A stretch of DNA of 62,893 bases, taken from positions 1 to 62,893 of the forward strand of contig NZ_JAUAMB010000030.1 in assembly GCF_031010175.1 (NCBI RefSeq), read 5' to 3'. The stretch comes from Halomonas sp. SpR1. Its GTDB lineage: Bacteria > Pseudomonadota > Gammaproteobacteria > Pseudomonadales > Halomonadaceae. This document shows, one piece after another, positions 1 through 9,333 of this stretch (the stretch's first letter is position 1; each line of letters opens with the position of its first letter). Under the pieces are notes generated by a model that was not told the DNA's origin, ran no database searches, and worked only from the letters and a program-made list of their open reading frames with translations. The position numbers and the translations under genes were made by a program.

Positions 1-201
1 TATGCGCGGATACTCATCGGGGCCAGAGGCGCCAGGAGACGACGCCTCATGCACAGGCCGGATATATGGCAGCAACCTGTTCCTGCATCGATGACCGAAG
101 CCTTGCAAGCAGGGAGGAGACCATATACGGGTTTACAGCGCCCTCGCGTAAGCCTGCCCTCGGCACCGAGGCTTATAGCTATGGCAGCGCTAAGACGCTA
201 A

Positions 202-1053
202 TTATTCTTCAGGAAAGCGCAGCGTGTTAAGGCTCTTTTTAACCGCTTTAAGCTGTTCGGCGAGTTTCGGCCCGCGGGTTTTGGCCACGCCGACGGCAAG
301 CACGTCAATTAGCACCAAGTGGGCAATGCGTGAGCTAAGCGGCGTGTAAATCTCGGTGTCTTCGTGAACATCGATATACAGCGGCAGGCTGACTTCTTCG
401 GCCAGCGGCGAGCCGCTGGGGCACAGGCCAATCACCGTCGCGCCCGCTTCACGGGCCAGGCGCACGCTGGCAACCAGCGCTTTGGTGCGGCCGGTTTGGG
501 AAATGGCCACGACGACATCGCCATCGTTCAACGTCACCGCCGACATATTCTGCATATGCGGGTCGGCGTAGGCCGATGTGGAAATCTGCAGGCGGAAAAA
601 CTTGTGCTGGGCATCAAAGGCCACGGCGCCGGAAGCCCCAAAGCCATAGAACTCAACCCGGTTGGCCATCGCCAGGGCGTTAACTGCACGACCCAGGGCG
701 TCGTTATCCAGCCGGTCACGAACCGAGAGCAGTGTACCCACCGTCGAGTCAAAGATGCTGTGGGAAAACTCAGCGACCGAGTCGCTATCGTTCATGGAGA
801 ACTGCGCAAACTGACTGCCGCTGGCCAGCATTTGCGCCAGCTGTAGCTTGAAGTCCTGAAAGCCATTGCAACCCAGCGCACGGCAAAAGCGCACCACGGT
901 AGGTTCGCTAACGGTGGCTTCGGTGGCCAGATCCACAATGCGCATGTGGATGACCTCTTCGGGGTTGCGCAGTACAAACCGCGCCACTTTTTGCTCGGAG
1001 CGTCGAAAGTGCTCCATGCGGCGTCTCATTTCATCGAACAGGGCGCGACTCAC
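202..1053 (-). CDS. hexR: MurR/RpiR-family transcriptional regulator (HexR-like)
   Basis: A 283-residue regulator with an N-terminal RpiR-type helix-turn-helix (about residues 1-77; recognition segment SEPTVVRFCRALGC) and a C-terminal SIS sugar-phosphate binding domain (about 125-260, with GFGASGAVAFDAQHKF and the ISQTGRT loop). In this family HexR represses hexose/Entner-Doudoroff genes and is released by 2-keto-3-deoxy-6-phosphogluconate; that role is assumed from family resemblance. The expected partners (zwf, pgl, eda) are not in view, and the first 201 bases of the window hold no recognisable gene. It stands alone with its promoter in the 326-bp gap to the right. Family assignment is firm, the exact effector is not. 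Confidence 0.85.
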   Translation of the reverse strand: MSRALFDEMRRRMEHFRRSEQKVARFVLRNPEEVIHMRIVDLATEATVSEPTVVRFCRALGCNGFQDFKLQLAQMLASGSQFAQFSMNDSDSVAEFSHSIFDSTVGTLLSVRDRLDNDALGRAVNALAMANRVEFYGFGASGAVAFDAQHKFFRLQISTSAYADPHMQNMSAVTLNDGDVVVAISQTGRTKALVASVRLAREAGATVIGLCPSGSPLAEEVSLPLYIDVHEDTEIYTPLSSRIAHLVLIDVLAVGVAKTRGPKLAEQLKAVKKSLNTLRFPEE

Positions 1054-1379
1054 GTTCAGCTCCTTGGGTGCTCAGCCAGCAGGTAGTCAACAGTACGCCA
1101 ATATACAATCGTTTTAAACGACCGTTTCTGCCTATCTGCTCACTGTAATACTTCGTAGTGCTTCAATGTGGTATTTACAGTATGCCTCAATGAGTCCATA
1201 GGGCCACGAACTATTGGGCAGCATTCCAACAGCGTTTAAAGGTCGTTAGTCAGTTTTTTTAAGATTGGTCATCATTTTGTCAAGTAGGGTATAGTAATAA
1301 TTGAAGTGCCGCACTGCATCATAACAGTCGTCACGGATGCAGGTGGACGAAGGCATATTCATCTGGAGGAACGTCGATT
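1054..1379. other. Intergenic gap, divergent promoters
   Basis: 326 bp between the divergent hexR-like gene and a small ORF. It must carry both promoters. I see AT-rich stretches near 1245-1300 but no convincing -35/-10 pair, operator or RNA gene. Confidence 0.4.
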
Positions 1380-1595
1380 ATGAGAAACGTCGAACGAATC
1401 ACCTCGGTTAAAAGCGAATTGCTCGACATCTTCATGAGTATGGAAGTCGATGAGCACGCTCAACGTCAGCGCAGCGCTGCCCAGCGCAGCTTAAGAGCAC
1501 GGCGGGGTATTGAGCTTCATCGGGAATTTCAGAAGTTATCGCGGGATATCGCCCCCTTGCCCGATGAAGATCGGCAAGAGAGCGAGTTGCACTGA
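1380..1595 (+). CDS. Small basic hypothetical protein (PA3496-like)
   Basis: A 71-residue soluble, arginine-rich protein with no signal peptide or membrane segment. The segment ARRGIELHREFQKLSRDI resembles the short 'RR-IE-E-L' core of small gammaproteobacterial proteins of the PA3496 type, but the match is short. A good ribosome binding site (CTGGAGGAACG) lies just upstream of the ATG at 1380, which supports real translation. It is monocistronic. Function unknown. Confidence 0.6.
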   Translation: MRNVERITSVKSELLDIFMSMEVDEHAQRQRSAAQRSLRARRGIELHREFQKLSRDIAPLPDEDRQESELH

Positions 1596-1668
1596 TTTTA
1601 AGGGCGCCGAAAAGTTTAAGGACGCCAAGAGCTTAAACGCGCAAATATTATCTTCGCAGAACCATGCT

Positions 1669-1688
1669 GCCCTGCCGGTTAGCAGGGC
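1669..1688 (+). terminator. Possible hairpin after the small ORF
   Basis: Perfect 7-bp stem GCCCTGC/GCAGGGC with a 6-nt loop, between convergent genes. No clear U-tract follows, so termination is uncertain. Confidence 0.3.
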
Positions 1689-1744
1689 CGTGGCGGTTTA
1701 GTCTTTACCATTAGCTGAACTGGAATAAGCGCTTAGACAAGCGC

Positions 1745-3088
1745 TTAAATCAGCCCTGTTACGAACACGGCAATAACGCCAGCGGGCGCTACATAGCGCG
1801 CAATGATATTCCATACGCTCTTGCCCGTCGCCGAAAGGCCAAGCTCGGCTTCCACACTGTTGCGCTCCAAGCACCAAGCGGTGAATAGAATCGCCCCCAG
1901 TCCTGTCAGCGGCAGCATAATTTTGCTGGTCAGCGTATCGAGTAAATCAAACACGCCTAATCCAAATAGCACCGGCTCGCTCCACACGTTAAACGATAGC
2001 AGCGCCGCAATACCCAATAACCAAGCTCCCACTCCGGCCACAATGGTTGCCGCGACACGGCTTAGCGGCGTGCGCTCTTCAATGAACTCCACCACTGGCT
2101 CAAGCAGTGATATTGCCGACGTTAATGCCGCAAACGTCAGCAGTAAGAAGAACATCAGCCCCAAAATCGTTCCGCCTCCCATGTTGCCAAAGGCCAGCGG
2201 CAGGGTGACAAAAATCAGCCCCGGGCCCGAAGCGACATCCAAACTATTCGCAAAGACGATCGGGAAGATGGCTAAACCAGCGCCTAAAGCGATCACGGTA
2301 TCCATGATGATAACCGTGCGGGCGGTTTGCAGCAGGTTGATGTCTTTGCCCAGGTAAGAGCCGTAAGCCATCATAATGCCCATGCCTAGCGAAAGGGTAA
2401 AAAAGGCGTGGCCCAGGGCGGCGAGCACGGTTTCTGCGGTGAGCTTGCTCCAGTCCGGGTGGAACATATACGTCAACGCTTCGCCAAAGTGGCCGGTTGT
2501 CATGCCGTAACCGATCAGCACCACCAGCAGCAGCGCGAGGACGGGCATCAGAATGCGTACAGCGCCTTCAAGGCCTTTGGTCACCCCACGGGCGACGATG
2601 CCAATGACGATCAGCATAAACACTGAGTGGCCGAGCAGCAGTAAGCCAGGGTCGCTTAGCATGCCATTAAATAGCGCGCCAATGCCGTCGGCATCCTGGC
2701 CGCTAAAAGCGCCACTCACCGAGTTAACGGTGTAGTAGAGCGACCAGCCGCCAATCACACTGTAAAACGACAGGATCAGAAACGCCCCAATAATGCCGCT
2801 GATGCCTACAATGGCCCATGCTCTAGGCTTTTTCGCCGTGCGTGCCAGCTCCGACATGGTGCTGGCAGGGTTCTCCTGGCCGCGCCGCCCCAATAGCCAC
2901 TCAGAGACGAGAATGGGTAAACCAATCAGCGCGATACAGAGTAAATACACAAATACGAAAGCAGCGCCGCCGCTTTCACCCACCATATAGGGAAACTTCC
3001 AGATATTCCCAAGGCCCACCGCTGAACCAGCGGCGGCCAGCACAAAGGTCATCCGCGATGACCATTGCGCATGCGCAAGTTTCGCCAT
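1745..3088 (-). CDS. Sodium-dependent transporter, NSS/SNF family
   Basis: A 447-residue polytopic inner-membrane protein, normal for bacterial neurotransmitter:sodium symporters. The N-terminus shows the TM1 signature GSAVGLGNIWKFPYM, which forms the unwound substrate and sodium site, followed by about ten more hydrophobic segments. Bacterial members import amino acids or related compounds with Na+; the substrate cannot be read from the sequence. It is monocistronic and unlinked in function to the aromatic genes to the right. Confidence 0.9.
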   Translation of the reverse strand: MAKLAHAQWSSRMTFVLAAAGSAVGLGNIWKFPYMVGESGGAAFVFVYLLCIALIGLPILVSEWLLGRRGQENPASTMSELARTAKKPRAWAIVGISGIIGAFLILSFYSVIGGWSLYYTVNSVSGAFSGQDADGIGALFNGMLSDPGLLLLGHSVFMLIVIGIVARGVTKGLEGAVRILMPVLALLLVVLIGYGMTTGHFGEALTYMFHPDWSKLTAETVLAALGHAFFTLSLGMGIMMAYGSYLGKDINLLQTARTVIIMDTVIALGAGLAIFPIVFANSLDVASGPGLIFVTLPLAFGNMGGGTILGLMFFLLLTFAALTSAISLLEPVVEFIEERTPLSRVAATIVAGVGAWLLGIAALLSFNVWSEPVLFGLGVFDLLDTLTSKIMLPLTGLGAILFTAWCLERNSVEAELGLSATGKSVWNIIARYVAPAGVIAVFVTGLI

Positions 3089-3204
3089 ACATCACCCATT
3101 AAGTCGATTGTTGTGTAAGTTATTGCGTGCGGTGCACGCAAGTTTTCGGAGAGTAGAGTTAATGCCAGCGTACTTTTCCGAAAGTAAGCGCAATTTATCC
3201 GATC

Positions 3205-3230
3205 AAAAGCCAGCATGCCAGTTAGCTGGC
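3205..3230 (-). terminator. Putative terminator after the DUF72 gene
   Basis: On the minus strand, a GCCAG...CTGGC stem (alternative inner pairing possible) is followed by TTTTGATC, just beyond the DUF72 stop codon. The stem is short. Confidence 0.4.
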
Positions 3231-3243
3231 CTAAAAAGGCGGA

Positions 3244-4098
3244 CTAAAACAGCTGGCTTTGCTTTTCACCAGCGAAGGGAACAAGTGGGGGTAATGGCGT
3301 TACTTCTCCTAGCGCGTTATAGAGTATACGGGCCATGTGGGGGGACTCGCGGTTATCCGCAGTATGCACAAATAAGAAAGGGGTTTTCCCCTGACTTATC
3401 CACAGCTTTAGGCGGGCTTTCCAAGCAGTGAAGTAGCTGCTATTAATCGTTTTGTCAATATGGCCAATGAATCGAATCACCGGATAATTTGCCGTGGAAA
3501 GCACGTGTAGTGGGAGTTTCGGCTTTTCTTGCTGAGCGTGGGCCAAGCCCAAATGGTCATTTGCCGGAGTCGAGAAGAGCGGGCGCACGTCAAGCATCAC
3601 GCGATTGGCTGAATAAGTTATCAACAGGCGGTTGAGGGCCGTTTCGGCAGCCCCTTTGTGGAAAAACTCAGGGTGGCGAACCTCGACCGCGCAAGGCAAA
3701 TGGGCAGGCCAAGCTTTAAGCAGCGCTTCAAGTTGGGGAAGCTCTTGAGGGCCAAAATCACGCGGCAACTGCACCATGGTTGGCCCTAGGCGATCATGAA
3801 GCGGTTCTAGCGCCGCTAAAAATGCCCAAGCGTCTTCCAAGCGCGTTAACCGCTGATCGTGGGTGATGCTGGCAGGTAATTTAAAACAGAAGCGAAAGTG
3901 GGGTGGTGCTTGGCGCGCCCAGGCAGCAATAGTTTCTGGCTTTGGGGTGCCGCTATAAAAGGTAGTATTGCCCTCAACGCTGGAAAACACCGCGGCGTAA
4001 TCGGTTAACAGCTCAGTTTTAGCGTGGCGTGGATAAAGGTTGCCCAACCAGTCTTGATTGGCCCACATGGGCAAGCCTAGATAAAGAGGAAGCGTCAT
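3244..4098 (-). CDS. DUF72 (YecE-family) protein
   Basis: A 284-residue cytoplasmic protein matching the DUF72/YecE TIM-barrel family. Typical family features seen are the early LGLPMWANQDWLGNLYP segment, the SSVEGNTTFYSGTP block, FCFKLPASITHD, and the late LFVHTADN segment. The biochemical role of this family is not established. It has its own promoter and no operon partner. Confidence 0.85.
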   Translation of the reverse strand: MTLPLYLGLPMWANQDWLGNLYPRHAKTELLTDYAAVFSSVEGNTTFYSGTPKPETIAAWARQAPPHFRFCFKLPASITHDQRLTRLEDAWAFLAALEPLHDRLGPTMVQLPRDFGPQELPQLEALLKAWPAHLPCAVEVRHPEFFHKGAAETALNRLLITYSANRVMLDVRPLFSTPANDHLGLAHAQQEKPKLPLHVLSTANYPVIRFIGHIDKTINSSYFTAWKARLKLWISQGKTPFLFVHTADNRESPHMARILYNALGEVTPLPPLVPFAGEKQSQLF

Positions 4099-4301
4099 GA
4101 GTGCCAGCCTACGTCAACAAGATCAAGCGCTAATATAACAGGCTAAGAAGCTTGGCTGTTAAGCGCTGAGAGCGGCTTTTAAATGGCTTTTATTTGTAGC
4201 AAGGCGCGGAAAAAGTGAAATTGTTAATGCCTCGATAGCGCTACTATGTAGGTACCACCCTTATATGGGCCGCTATAGCCGTTTACAAACAGGATAGCCC
4301 G

Positions 4302-5663
4302 ATGAGTTCAACTTACGTTAGCAGTGATGAAATTCGCGACCAGTTTTCCCGCGCGATGTCGGCAATGTATCAGCAAGAGGTACCCCAATACGGCACCTTG
4401 CTGTCGCTGGTTGAGGCGGTTAACCAAACGGTATTAGCCGCAAACCCCAGGCTAAATAGTGAACTGCAAACCAGCGATGAGCTGGCGCGTATCAACATTG
4501 AACGCCACGGCGCTATTCGAGTGGGTAGCCCAAACGAATTAGCCATGCTGCGGCGCATGTTCGCCGTAATGGGTATGGAACCGGTAGGCTACTATGATCT
4601 AGCCGCGGCGGGCGTACCGGTTCACTCCACGGCGTTTCGGCCGGTGGCGGATGAGGCGCTTAAGCGTAATCCATTTCGTGTGTTTACCTCGTTACTACGC
4701 CTTGAGTTGATTGAAAAAGCGGAGCTCAGAGAGCAGGCGAGTGAAATTTTAAAGGCCCGCGATATCTTCACTGCCAACGTCAAAACACTGGTTGAGCGTT
4801 TTGAGCAGCAGGGCGGCCTAAGTGCCGAGGATGCCGAGCAGTTTGTGCAGGAAGCGTTGGAAACGTTTCGCTGGCACGACAACGCCACGGTCGATTTGGC
4901 GACCTATGAGCGTTTGCACGCCGAACACCGCTTAATCGCTGATGTGGTCTGCTTCCGTGGCCCGCACATTAACCACCTAACGCCGAGAACGCTGGATATT
5001 GATGACGTGCAGCGGCGTATGCCCAGTGTGGGTATTGACCCTAAAGCGACTATTGAAGGCCCGCCGCGTCGCGATTGTCCGATACTGTTGCGCCAAACCA
5101 GTTTTAAAGCACTGGAAGAGACCATCGCATTCGCGGACGCTGTTGAGGGTAAACACACCGCCCGCTTTGGCGAAATTGAACAGCGCGGCATTGCGTTAAC
5201 CGCTAAAGGGCGTGAGCTTTATGACCGTCTGCTAGCCTCCGCCAAGGAAAATGCACCCATGGCTGCAGACAATGACGCCCATCAAGCGCATTTATCGGAC
5301 GTGTTTAAAGCATTTCCCGATGATTACGCAACGCTGCGCGGTGAGGGGTTGGTGTTTTTCCACTACCAAGCAGTGCCGGGAGCCTCTGTGCAAGGGCCGG
5401 TTTCAGTTGAGCGGGTGGAGAGCCTGATCGAACAAGGCGCCCTCAGAGTTACCCCCATGATTTATGAAGATTTCTTGCCCGTAAGTGCGGCCGGTATTTT
5501 TCAATCCAACCTGGGTGGAAGCAGTCATGATAACTACGCCAGCAGCGCAAGCCAGCAGGCGTTTGAGCAGGCCCTGGGGAGAGCCGTCATCGATGAAATC
5601 GAGCTATATACCCAGCGCCAGCAAACATCGCTTGAACAGGCGCTGGTGAACCTGGCGGGTTAG
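4302..5663 (+). CDS. DUF1338 protein, 2-oxoadipate dioxygenase/decarboxylase-like (HglS/YdcJ)
   Basis: A 453-residue protein of the DUF1338 family, whose characterised member HglS of Pseudomonas putida is a non-haem Fe(II) enzyme turning 2-oxoadipate into D-2-hydroxyglutarate in D-lysine catabolism. The family His is present at residue 69 (NIERHGAIRVG), a second His lies in GPHINHLTPRTLDID near residue 222, and an acidic ligand follows in the later IEQRGIALT region; length also fits HglS. No lysine-catabolism genes are adjacent, so the physiological substrate is inferred from family only. It ends head to head with the IclR gene, their stop codons overlapping by 4 bp. Confidence 0.8.
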   Translation: MSSTYVSSDEIRDQFSRAMSAMYQQEVPQYGTLLSLVEAVNQTVLAANPRLNSELQTSDELARINIERHGAIRVGSPNELAMLRRMFAVMGMEPVGYYDLAAAGVPVHSTAFRPVADEALKRNPFRVFTSLLRLELIEKAELREQASEILKARDIFTANVKTLVERFEQQGGLSAEDAEQFVQEALETFRWHDNATVDLATYERLHAEHRLIADVVCFRGPHINHLTPRTLDIDDVQRRMPSVGIDPKATIEGPPRRDCPILLRQTSFKALEETIAFADAVEGKHTARFGEIEQRGIALTAKGRELYDRLLASAKENAPMAADNDAHQAHLSDVFKAFPDDYATLRGEGLVFFHYQAVPGASVQGPVSVERVESLIEQGALRVTPMIYEDFLPVSAAGIFQSNLGGSSHDNYASSASQQAFEQALGRAVIDEIELYTQRQQTSLEQALVNLAG

Positions 5664-6454
5664 CAGCTAATAGTGGTGCGAATTAGGCGGGCTTTTGACT
5701 GTAGGAGCGGCAAGTACTCTTTCAGTAGCGTATCTAAATCGATACGTGCAGCATTAGTGCTAATGTTGATAGCGCCCAATAGTTTGCCATTGGCATCAAA
5801 GGCCGGAACTGCCAGCGAGCGTAAGCCTGAATCCAGCTCTTGATCGGCGATGGCGTAACCTTGCTGGCGCGCCTTGTGAATACACTTTTTAAGCTCACTT
5901 TTGGTGGTAAACGTTTTATCGGTATAGCGCTCTAACGTCAGCCGCTCCAAGTAGGCTTCCAGTTCCGCTTCTGACAATTGAGCGAGCAGAACGCGCCCCA
6001 TTGAGGTATGCGCTGCTGGCAAGCGAGTCCCTACGGATAGCGTAATGGCCATCAGTCTATGGCGCGCCGCTGAACGGGCTACATAGATAACCTCATCGCC
6101 ATCCAGCACGCCTAAAGAGGATGACTCACCACATTCGTTGGTGATCTCCTCCAAATACTGCTGAATAGCGCTGCGGTAGTTATTGGCGGACAAAAACGAG
6201 TAACCCAGTTGAAGCACCCGCGGCGCTAGCTCAAAGTAACGCTGCTGTTTGCGTACATAGCCTAACGCGTGCAGGGTGAGCAGAAAGCGTCGGGCCTTGG
6301 CCCTGTTCATGCCCGTGCGCGCGGCCACTTCGCTAAGCGTCATGCGTGGGTGGCTTTCATCAAAGGCTAAAATCACTTCCAGGCCGCTTGCCAGCGCTGT
6401 CACGAAGTCGCGGTCATCGGGGGTCAACATTTCATCCAGAAGCTGCTCTTCCAT
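5660..6454 (-). CDS. pcaR: IclR-family regulator, PcaR/PcaU/PobR type
   Basis: A 264-residue regulator with an N-terminal winged HTH (about residues 36-75, MTLSEVAARTGMNRAKARR) and a C-terminal IclR effector domain (about 90-255; SLGVLDGDEVIYVARS, LPAAHTSMGRVLLA, DQELDSGLRSLAVPAF). Spacing and wording match the PcaR/PcaU/PobR/CatR subgroup that senses protocatechuate, beta-ketoadipate or 4-hydroxybenzoate. A perfect GTTCG-N5-CGAAC palindrome lies 54-68 bp upstream of the start, implying autoregulation, and the same motif recurs before pca, quiC, TTT, porin and TRAP genes in this window. I infer it is the master regulator. The symbol is by subgroup resemblance; pcaU or pobR are alternatives. 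Confidence 0.8.
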   Translation of the reverse strand: MEEQLLDEMLTPDDRDFVTALASGLEVILAFDESHPRMTLSEVAARTGMNRAKARRFLLTLHALGYVRKQQRYFELAPRVLQLGYSFLSANNYRSAIQQYLEEITNECGESSSLGVLDGDEVIYVARSAARHRLMAITLSVGTRLPAAHTSMGRVLLAQLSEAELEAYLERLTLERYTDKTFTTKSELKKCIHKARQQGYAIADQELDSGLRSLAVPAFDANGKLLGAINISTNAARIDLDTLLKEYLPLLQSKARLIRTTISC

Positions 6455-6507
6455 CGGTGTCCACTCATCGGAATAGGCGTAAATTTAAAAGGCCAATATA
6501 GCATATT

Positions 6508-6522
6508 GTTCGAATAGCGAAC
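6508..6522. promoter_or_regulatory. PcaR-type operator (autoregulatory site)
   Basis: GTTCGAATAGCGAAC, a perfect 5-bp inverted repeat with a 5-bp spacer, upstream of the IclR gene. No third half-site at 19 bp is visible here, unlike most other copies. Confidence 0.75.
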
Positions 6523-6538
6523 ATATATGCGCTGCTCG

Positions 6539-7201
6539 CTATAGAAGGTTGAGCGCTTGAACCAATGTGCATAGATCTTTAACTGTGACGACATCGTTTG
6601 GAAAAGGGGATTGAGCGGGATTTGCGGTGACACCAACAAAATGCGTTCCGTTTGAGCGTGCGGCGCGATAGTCATTATACGAATCGCCAATCATAACGGT
6701 GGCTTTCGCTGCCAGCTGGTGTCGGGTGAGTAAGTTGCGCAAGCCCGTGGCTTTATCCGGGGGCGCTCCCACCACTTCTTTAAAGTAAGGTGCCAATTGG
6801 CGCTGCGCCACAATAGCCTTGAGTTCCTGTTCGGGTGTGGCAGAGAGCAAATACTGCGGACGTCGGTTGTGCCAATCATTTAAAAATTCTAGCGCTCCAG
6901 GAATCGGCGGTGCGGCCAGTAAGCGCTCTTCGACACTGGCTTTAAATTGCTGACAAAGCGCCTGGATACGGGCGTTACTGGCTGGTTTGCCCAGTATATG
7001 CTCCTCAATATGGCGAAACTTGACCTCTCTAGGCTGGCCACCGCGGCGGCTAAGGTAAGCCACAACGGCGCGGTACTGGCCTTCAGGCGCCTGACGATAT
7101 ACGTCGGCAAACGCCTGGCGCTTTAGCGTTGCGGAATCGAGAACAACGCCATCGAAGTCAAATACCAATGTGTATGAAGGGATCGTATCGTCATCACTCA
7201 C
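6539..7201 (-). CDS. HAD-superfamily phosphatase
   Basis: A roughly 220-residue HAD hydrolase. Motif I is FDFDGVVLDS, motif II lies around LLSATPE, motif III lysine is in PPDKATGL, and motif IV is VMIGDSYNDYRAA; the cap domain sits between motifs I and II as in phosphoglycolate-phosphatase-like enzymes. The substrate is unknown. I chose the GTG at 7201 because a GGAG lies 7 nt before it; a TTG nine codons earlier (7228) is possible. The operator and promoter of the IclR gene overlap its 3' end. Confidence 0.8.
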   Translation of the reverse strand: MSDDDTIPSYTLVFDFDGVVLDSATLKRQAFADVYRQAPEGQYRAVVAYLSRRGGQPREVKFRHIEEHILGKPASNARIQALCQQFKASVEERLLAAPPIPGALEFLNDWHNRRPQYLLSATPEQELKAIVAQRQLAPYFKEVVGAPPDKATGLRNLLTRHQLAAKATVMIGDSYNDYRAARSNGTHFVGVTANPAQSPFPNDVVTVKDLCTLVQALNLL

Positions 7202-7230
7202 GGAGCTGCTCCGCTGGCCAGATTCCAAGC

Positions 7231-7265
7231 AAAAACGGCACTATACCTGGACGGTAAGTGCCGTT
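7231..7265 (-). terminator. Rho-independent terminator of the tctCBA operon
   Basis: Perfect 9-bp stem AACGGCACT/AGTGCCGTT with further pairing inside, followed on the minus strand by a T-tract, 10 bp past the tctA stop. Confidence 0.8.
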
Positions 7266-7274
7266 ATACGAACG

Positions 7275-8777
7275 TTAGCTACGTTTGAAGCGTGAATATA
7301 ACCAACCTTTGAGGGGAGTGTTGCCCAGTAAAACCAACACGATTACCGAGGTAAGCACTAACGACAGCGGGTTGTTTACCAGCGCGAGCAGGAAGTCGAC
7401 ACTGCTGTCGCCGACCGATGACATGGCCTGGCGGTAAGACTGATCCAGCAGCGGGCCAAGGATAACACCCAGAATAATCGGGCCCATCTGAAAACCGAAC
7501 ATCTTCAACCAGTAGCCCAAAATGCCAAAGCCTAGCATCCAATAAACTTCTGTCATGCTGCTGTTAAGCGAGTAGGTACCCACCACACACAGCACCAATA
7601 TCAGGGGGATCATAATCGCTTTTGGCACTTCAACAATCTTTGAAAAAAGCTTAATACCGGTTAGTCCAAAGATGAGCAGAAAAATATTGGCCAATGCCAA
7701 GTTGCCGACCGTAAACCAAAAGATATACGGCGTCTCGATCATCAGCATCGGGCCTGGGTTCAGACCATGAATAACCAGGGCACCGATAATAACGGCGGTG
7801 ACCGCGTCACCCGGCATGCCGAGGGTAAGCATAGGCACGTAAGCGCCACCCACCGCGGCGTTATTGGCGGTTTCAGGCGCCACAAGCCCTTCATACGCAC
7901 CTTCGCCAAAAGGCACTTCAGGGTTTTTAACGGTGCGCTTGGCGTGGTCATAGGCAAACAGTGACGCAATATCGCCGCCGGTGCCCGGCAGTGCGCCAAC
8001 CACGACGCCGATAATAGAGGTGCGTAATGAGAGCGGTAAGAACTTGAGCACCATATTAAGAGGCGGAACGATCTTATCAACGTTCTGTTTAACGGGCACT
8101 TTGGCTATATTGTGCAGCTGGTAAAATGCTTCCGCGACCCCAAACAGGCCGATCATGACGACGACGTAATGAATCCCGCCCAGCAGCTCCATACTGCCCA
8201 TGGTGAGGCGTGGCTGGGCGGTGACCATGTCCATGCCGACCAAGCCAATGGTGGCGCCCAGGGCGACAGAGAAAATACCGCGTGCCAGTGATTTGCCCGA
8301 CAGTGAGCTGACCAATAGCAAGCCCATGGCGGCGATTAAAAAGTAGTCGCGGGGGGCAAACTTAAGCGCAAGGTTGGCAAGGTGTGGGGCCGTAGCAGCG
8401 AGTACAACAACACCGATCAAGCCACCAATTACTGACATTACGGTACTCAGACCAATTGCTTTACCCGCTTCCCCTTTTTGGGCTAACGGGTAGCCGTCAA
8501 AGGCGGTAGTGACCGCTGATGGGGCACCAGGAATATTGAGTAGGATAGCCGTGCGCGAACCGCCGTAAACGCCACCAACATAAATGCCCACCATCAGTGC
8601 TAGCGCGTTATTAATCTCCCAGGAAAACGTAAAGGAAATCAGAATGGAGACGGCCATCGTAACCGAAAGGCCGGGAATAGCGCCGATATAGATACCGGCA
8701 ATAACGCCAAGGGCAGTCAAGCCCAAGAGACCTGGATCAAGCCAAGCCATGAGCAGATAGGAGAAGGTATCACTCAT
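7275..8777 (-). CDS. tctA: TTT transporter large permease TctA
   Basis: A 500-residue, about 12-TM protein of the tripartite tricarboxylate transporter family. Family hallmarks are the duplicated GxIPGLxxTMxV-type motifs (GAIPGLSVTMAV near the N-terminus, GALPGTGGDIASLFAY near residue 265) and VPMLTLGMPGDAVTAVIIGAL. It is the last gene of a tctC-tctB-tctA operon on this strand. The operon is divergent from quiC and carries a PcaR-type operator, so I infer an aromatic or alicyclic carboxylate substrate such as protocatechuate, quinate or shikimate. Confidence 0.92.
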   Translation of the reverse strand: MSDTFSYLLMAWLDPGLLGLTALGVIAGIYIGAIPGLSVTMAVSILISFTFSWEINNALALMVGIYVGGVYGGSRTAILLNIPGAPSAVTTAFDGYPLAQKGEAGKAIGLSTVMSVIGGLIGVVVLAATAPHLANLALKFAPRDYFLIAAMGLLLVSSLSGKSLARGIFSVALGATIGLVGMDMVTAQPRLTMGSMELLGGIHYVVVMIGLFGVAEAFYQLHNIAKVPVKQNVDKIVPPLNMVLKFLPLSLRTSIIGVVVGALPGTGGDIASLFAYDHAKRTVKNPEVPFGEGAYEGLVAPETANNAAVGGAYVPMLTLGMPGDAVTAVIIGALVIHGLNPGPMLMIETPYIFWFTVGNLALANIFLLIFGLTGIKLFSKIVEVPKAIMIPLILVLCVVGTYSLNSSMTEVYWMLGFGILGYWLKMFGFQMGPIILGVILGPLLDQSYRQAMSSVGDSSVDFLLALVNNPLSLVLTSVIVLVLLGNTPLKGWLYSRFKRS

Positions 8778-8798
8778 TGGATGCCTCGGGTTTCATAA

Positions 8799-9275
8799 TC
8801 AAGGGAGATAGACTCGAAACACTATCGTGAAAAGCACATAAATTACCGCAATGGCGAGAGAGGCAATCACTAAAGAGCTAATGACTTTTCCTTGGCGATA
8901 ATAAATGAACATAGCGGCTAAAAAGATAAAGGTGCTTATATAGAAGCTTGTCCAGACGATGGCGACTAAATAAAGTATCGATACTATCGAGAACACCACA
9001 ATATGTGGTTTAAAATGCTCATTTAAAAATACTTTAAACTCTTGGGCCGCGCTGCGAATTTGGGGATCTCGCTGCTTGCGTCGATGGCTGAAAAGAATCG
9101 CTATTGAGGAGGCCAGCATTATCAAGGCCAGACCGACAGGAAAGGAGCCAGCGGAATTTAGCTGCACCCCATTATCGATACGATAAGCCTCGTAGAGAAC
9201 GCCGACACTAAACAGCAACAGCAGCCAGTCGAATACTTTCTCACCCGCCCGAACGCGCTCGATTTTTTTAGTCAT
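8799..9275 (-). CDS. tctB: TTT transporter small permease TctB
   Basis: A 158-residue membrane protein with four predicted hydrophobic segments, the second component of a TTT carrier. It begins with a charged cytoplasmic stretch (MTKKIERVRAGEKVFDW) typical of TctB. It lies between the binding-protein gene and tctA, 21 bp before the latter. A stem-loop separates it from tctC. Confidence 0.88.
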   Translation of the reverse strand: MTKKIERVRAGEKVFDWLLLLFSVGVLYEAYRIDNGVQLNSAGSFPVGLALIMLASSIAILFSHRRKQRDPQIRSAAQEFKVFLNEHFKPHIVVFSIVSILYLVAIVWTSFYISTFIFLAAMFIYYRQGKVISSLVIASLAIAVIYVLFTIVFRVYLP

Positions 9276-9288
9276 ACAGAGACTCCAA

Positions 9289-9312
9289 GGGGACAGGTGA
9301 TTAGCCTGCCCC
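9289..9312 (-). other. Intercistronic stem-loop between tctC and tctB
   Basis: GGGG-A-CAGG pairs with CCTG-CCCC around a 6-nt loop. It has no U-tract on the minus strand. It could stabilise the tctC message or attenuate tctBA expression, as in many binding-protein operons. Confidence 0.5.
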
Positions 9313-9333
9313 CTAAGTCATAGGAAGATAGCG

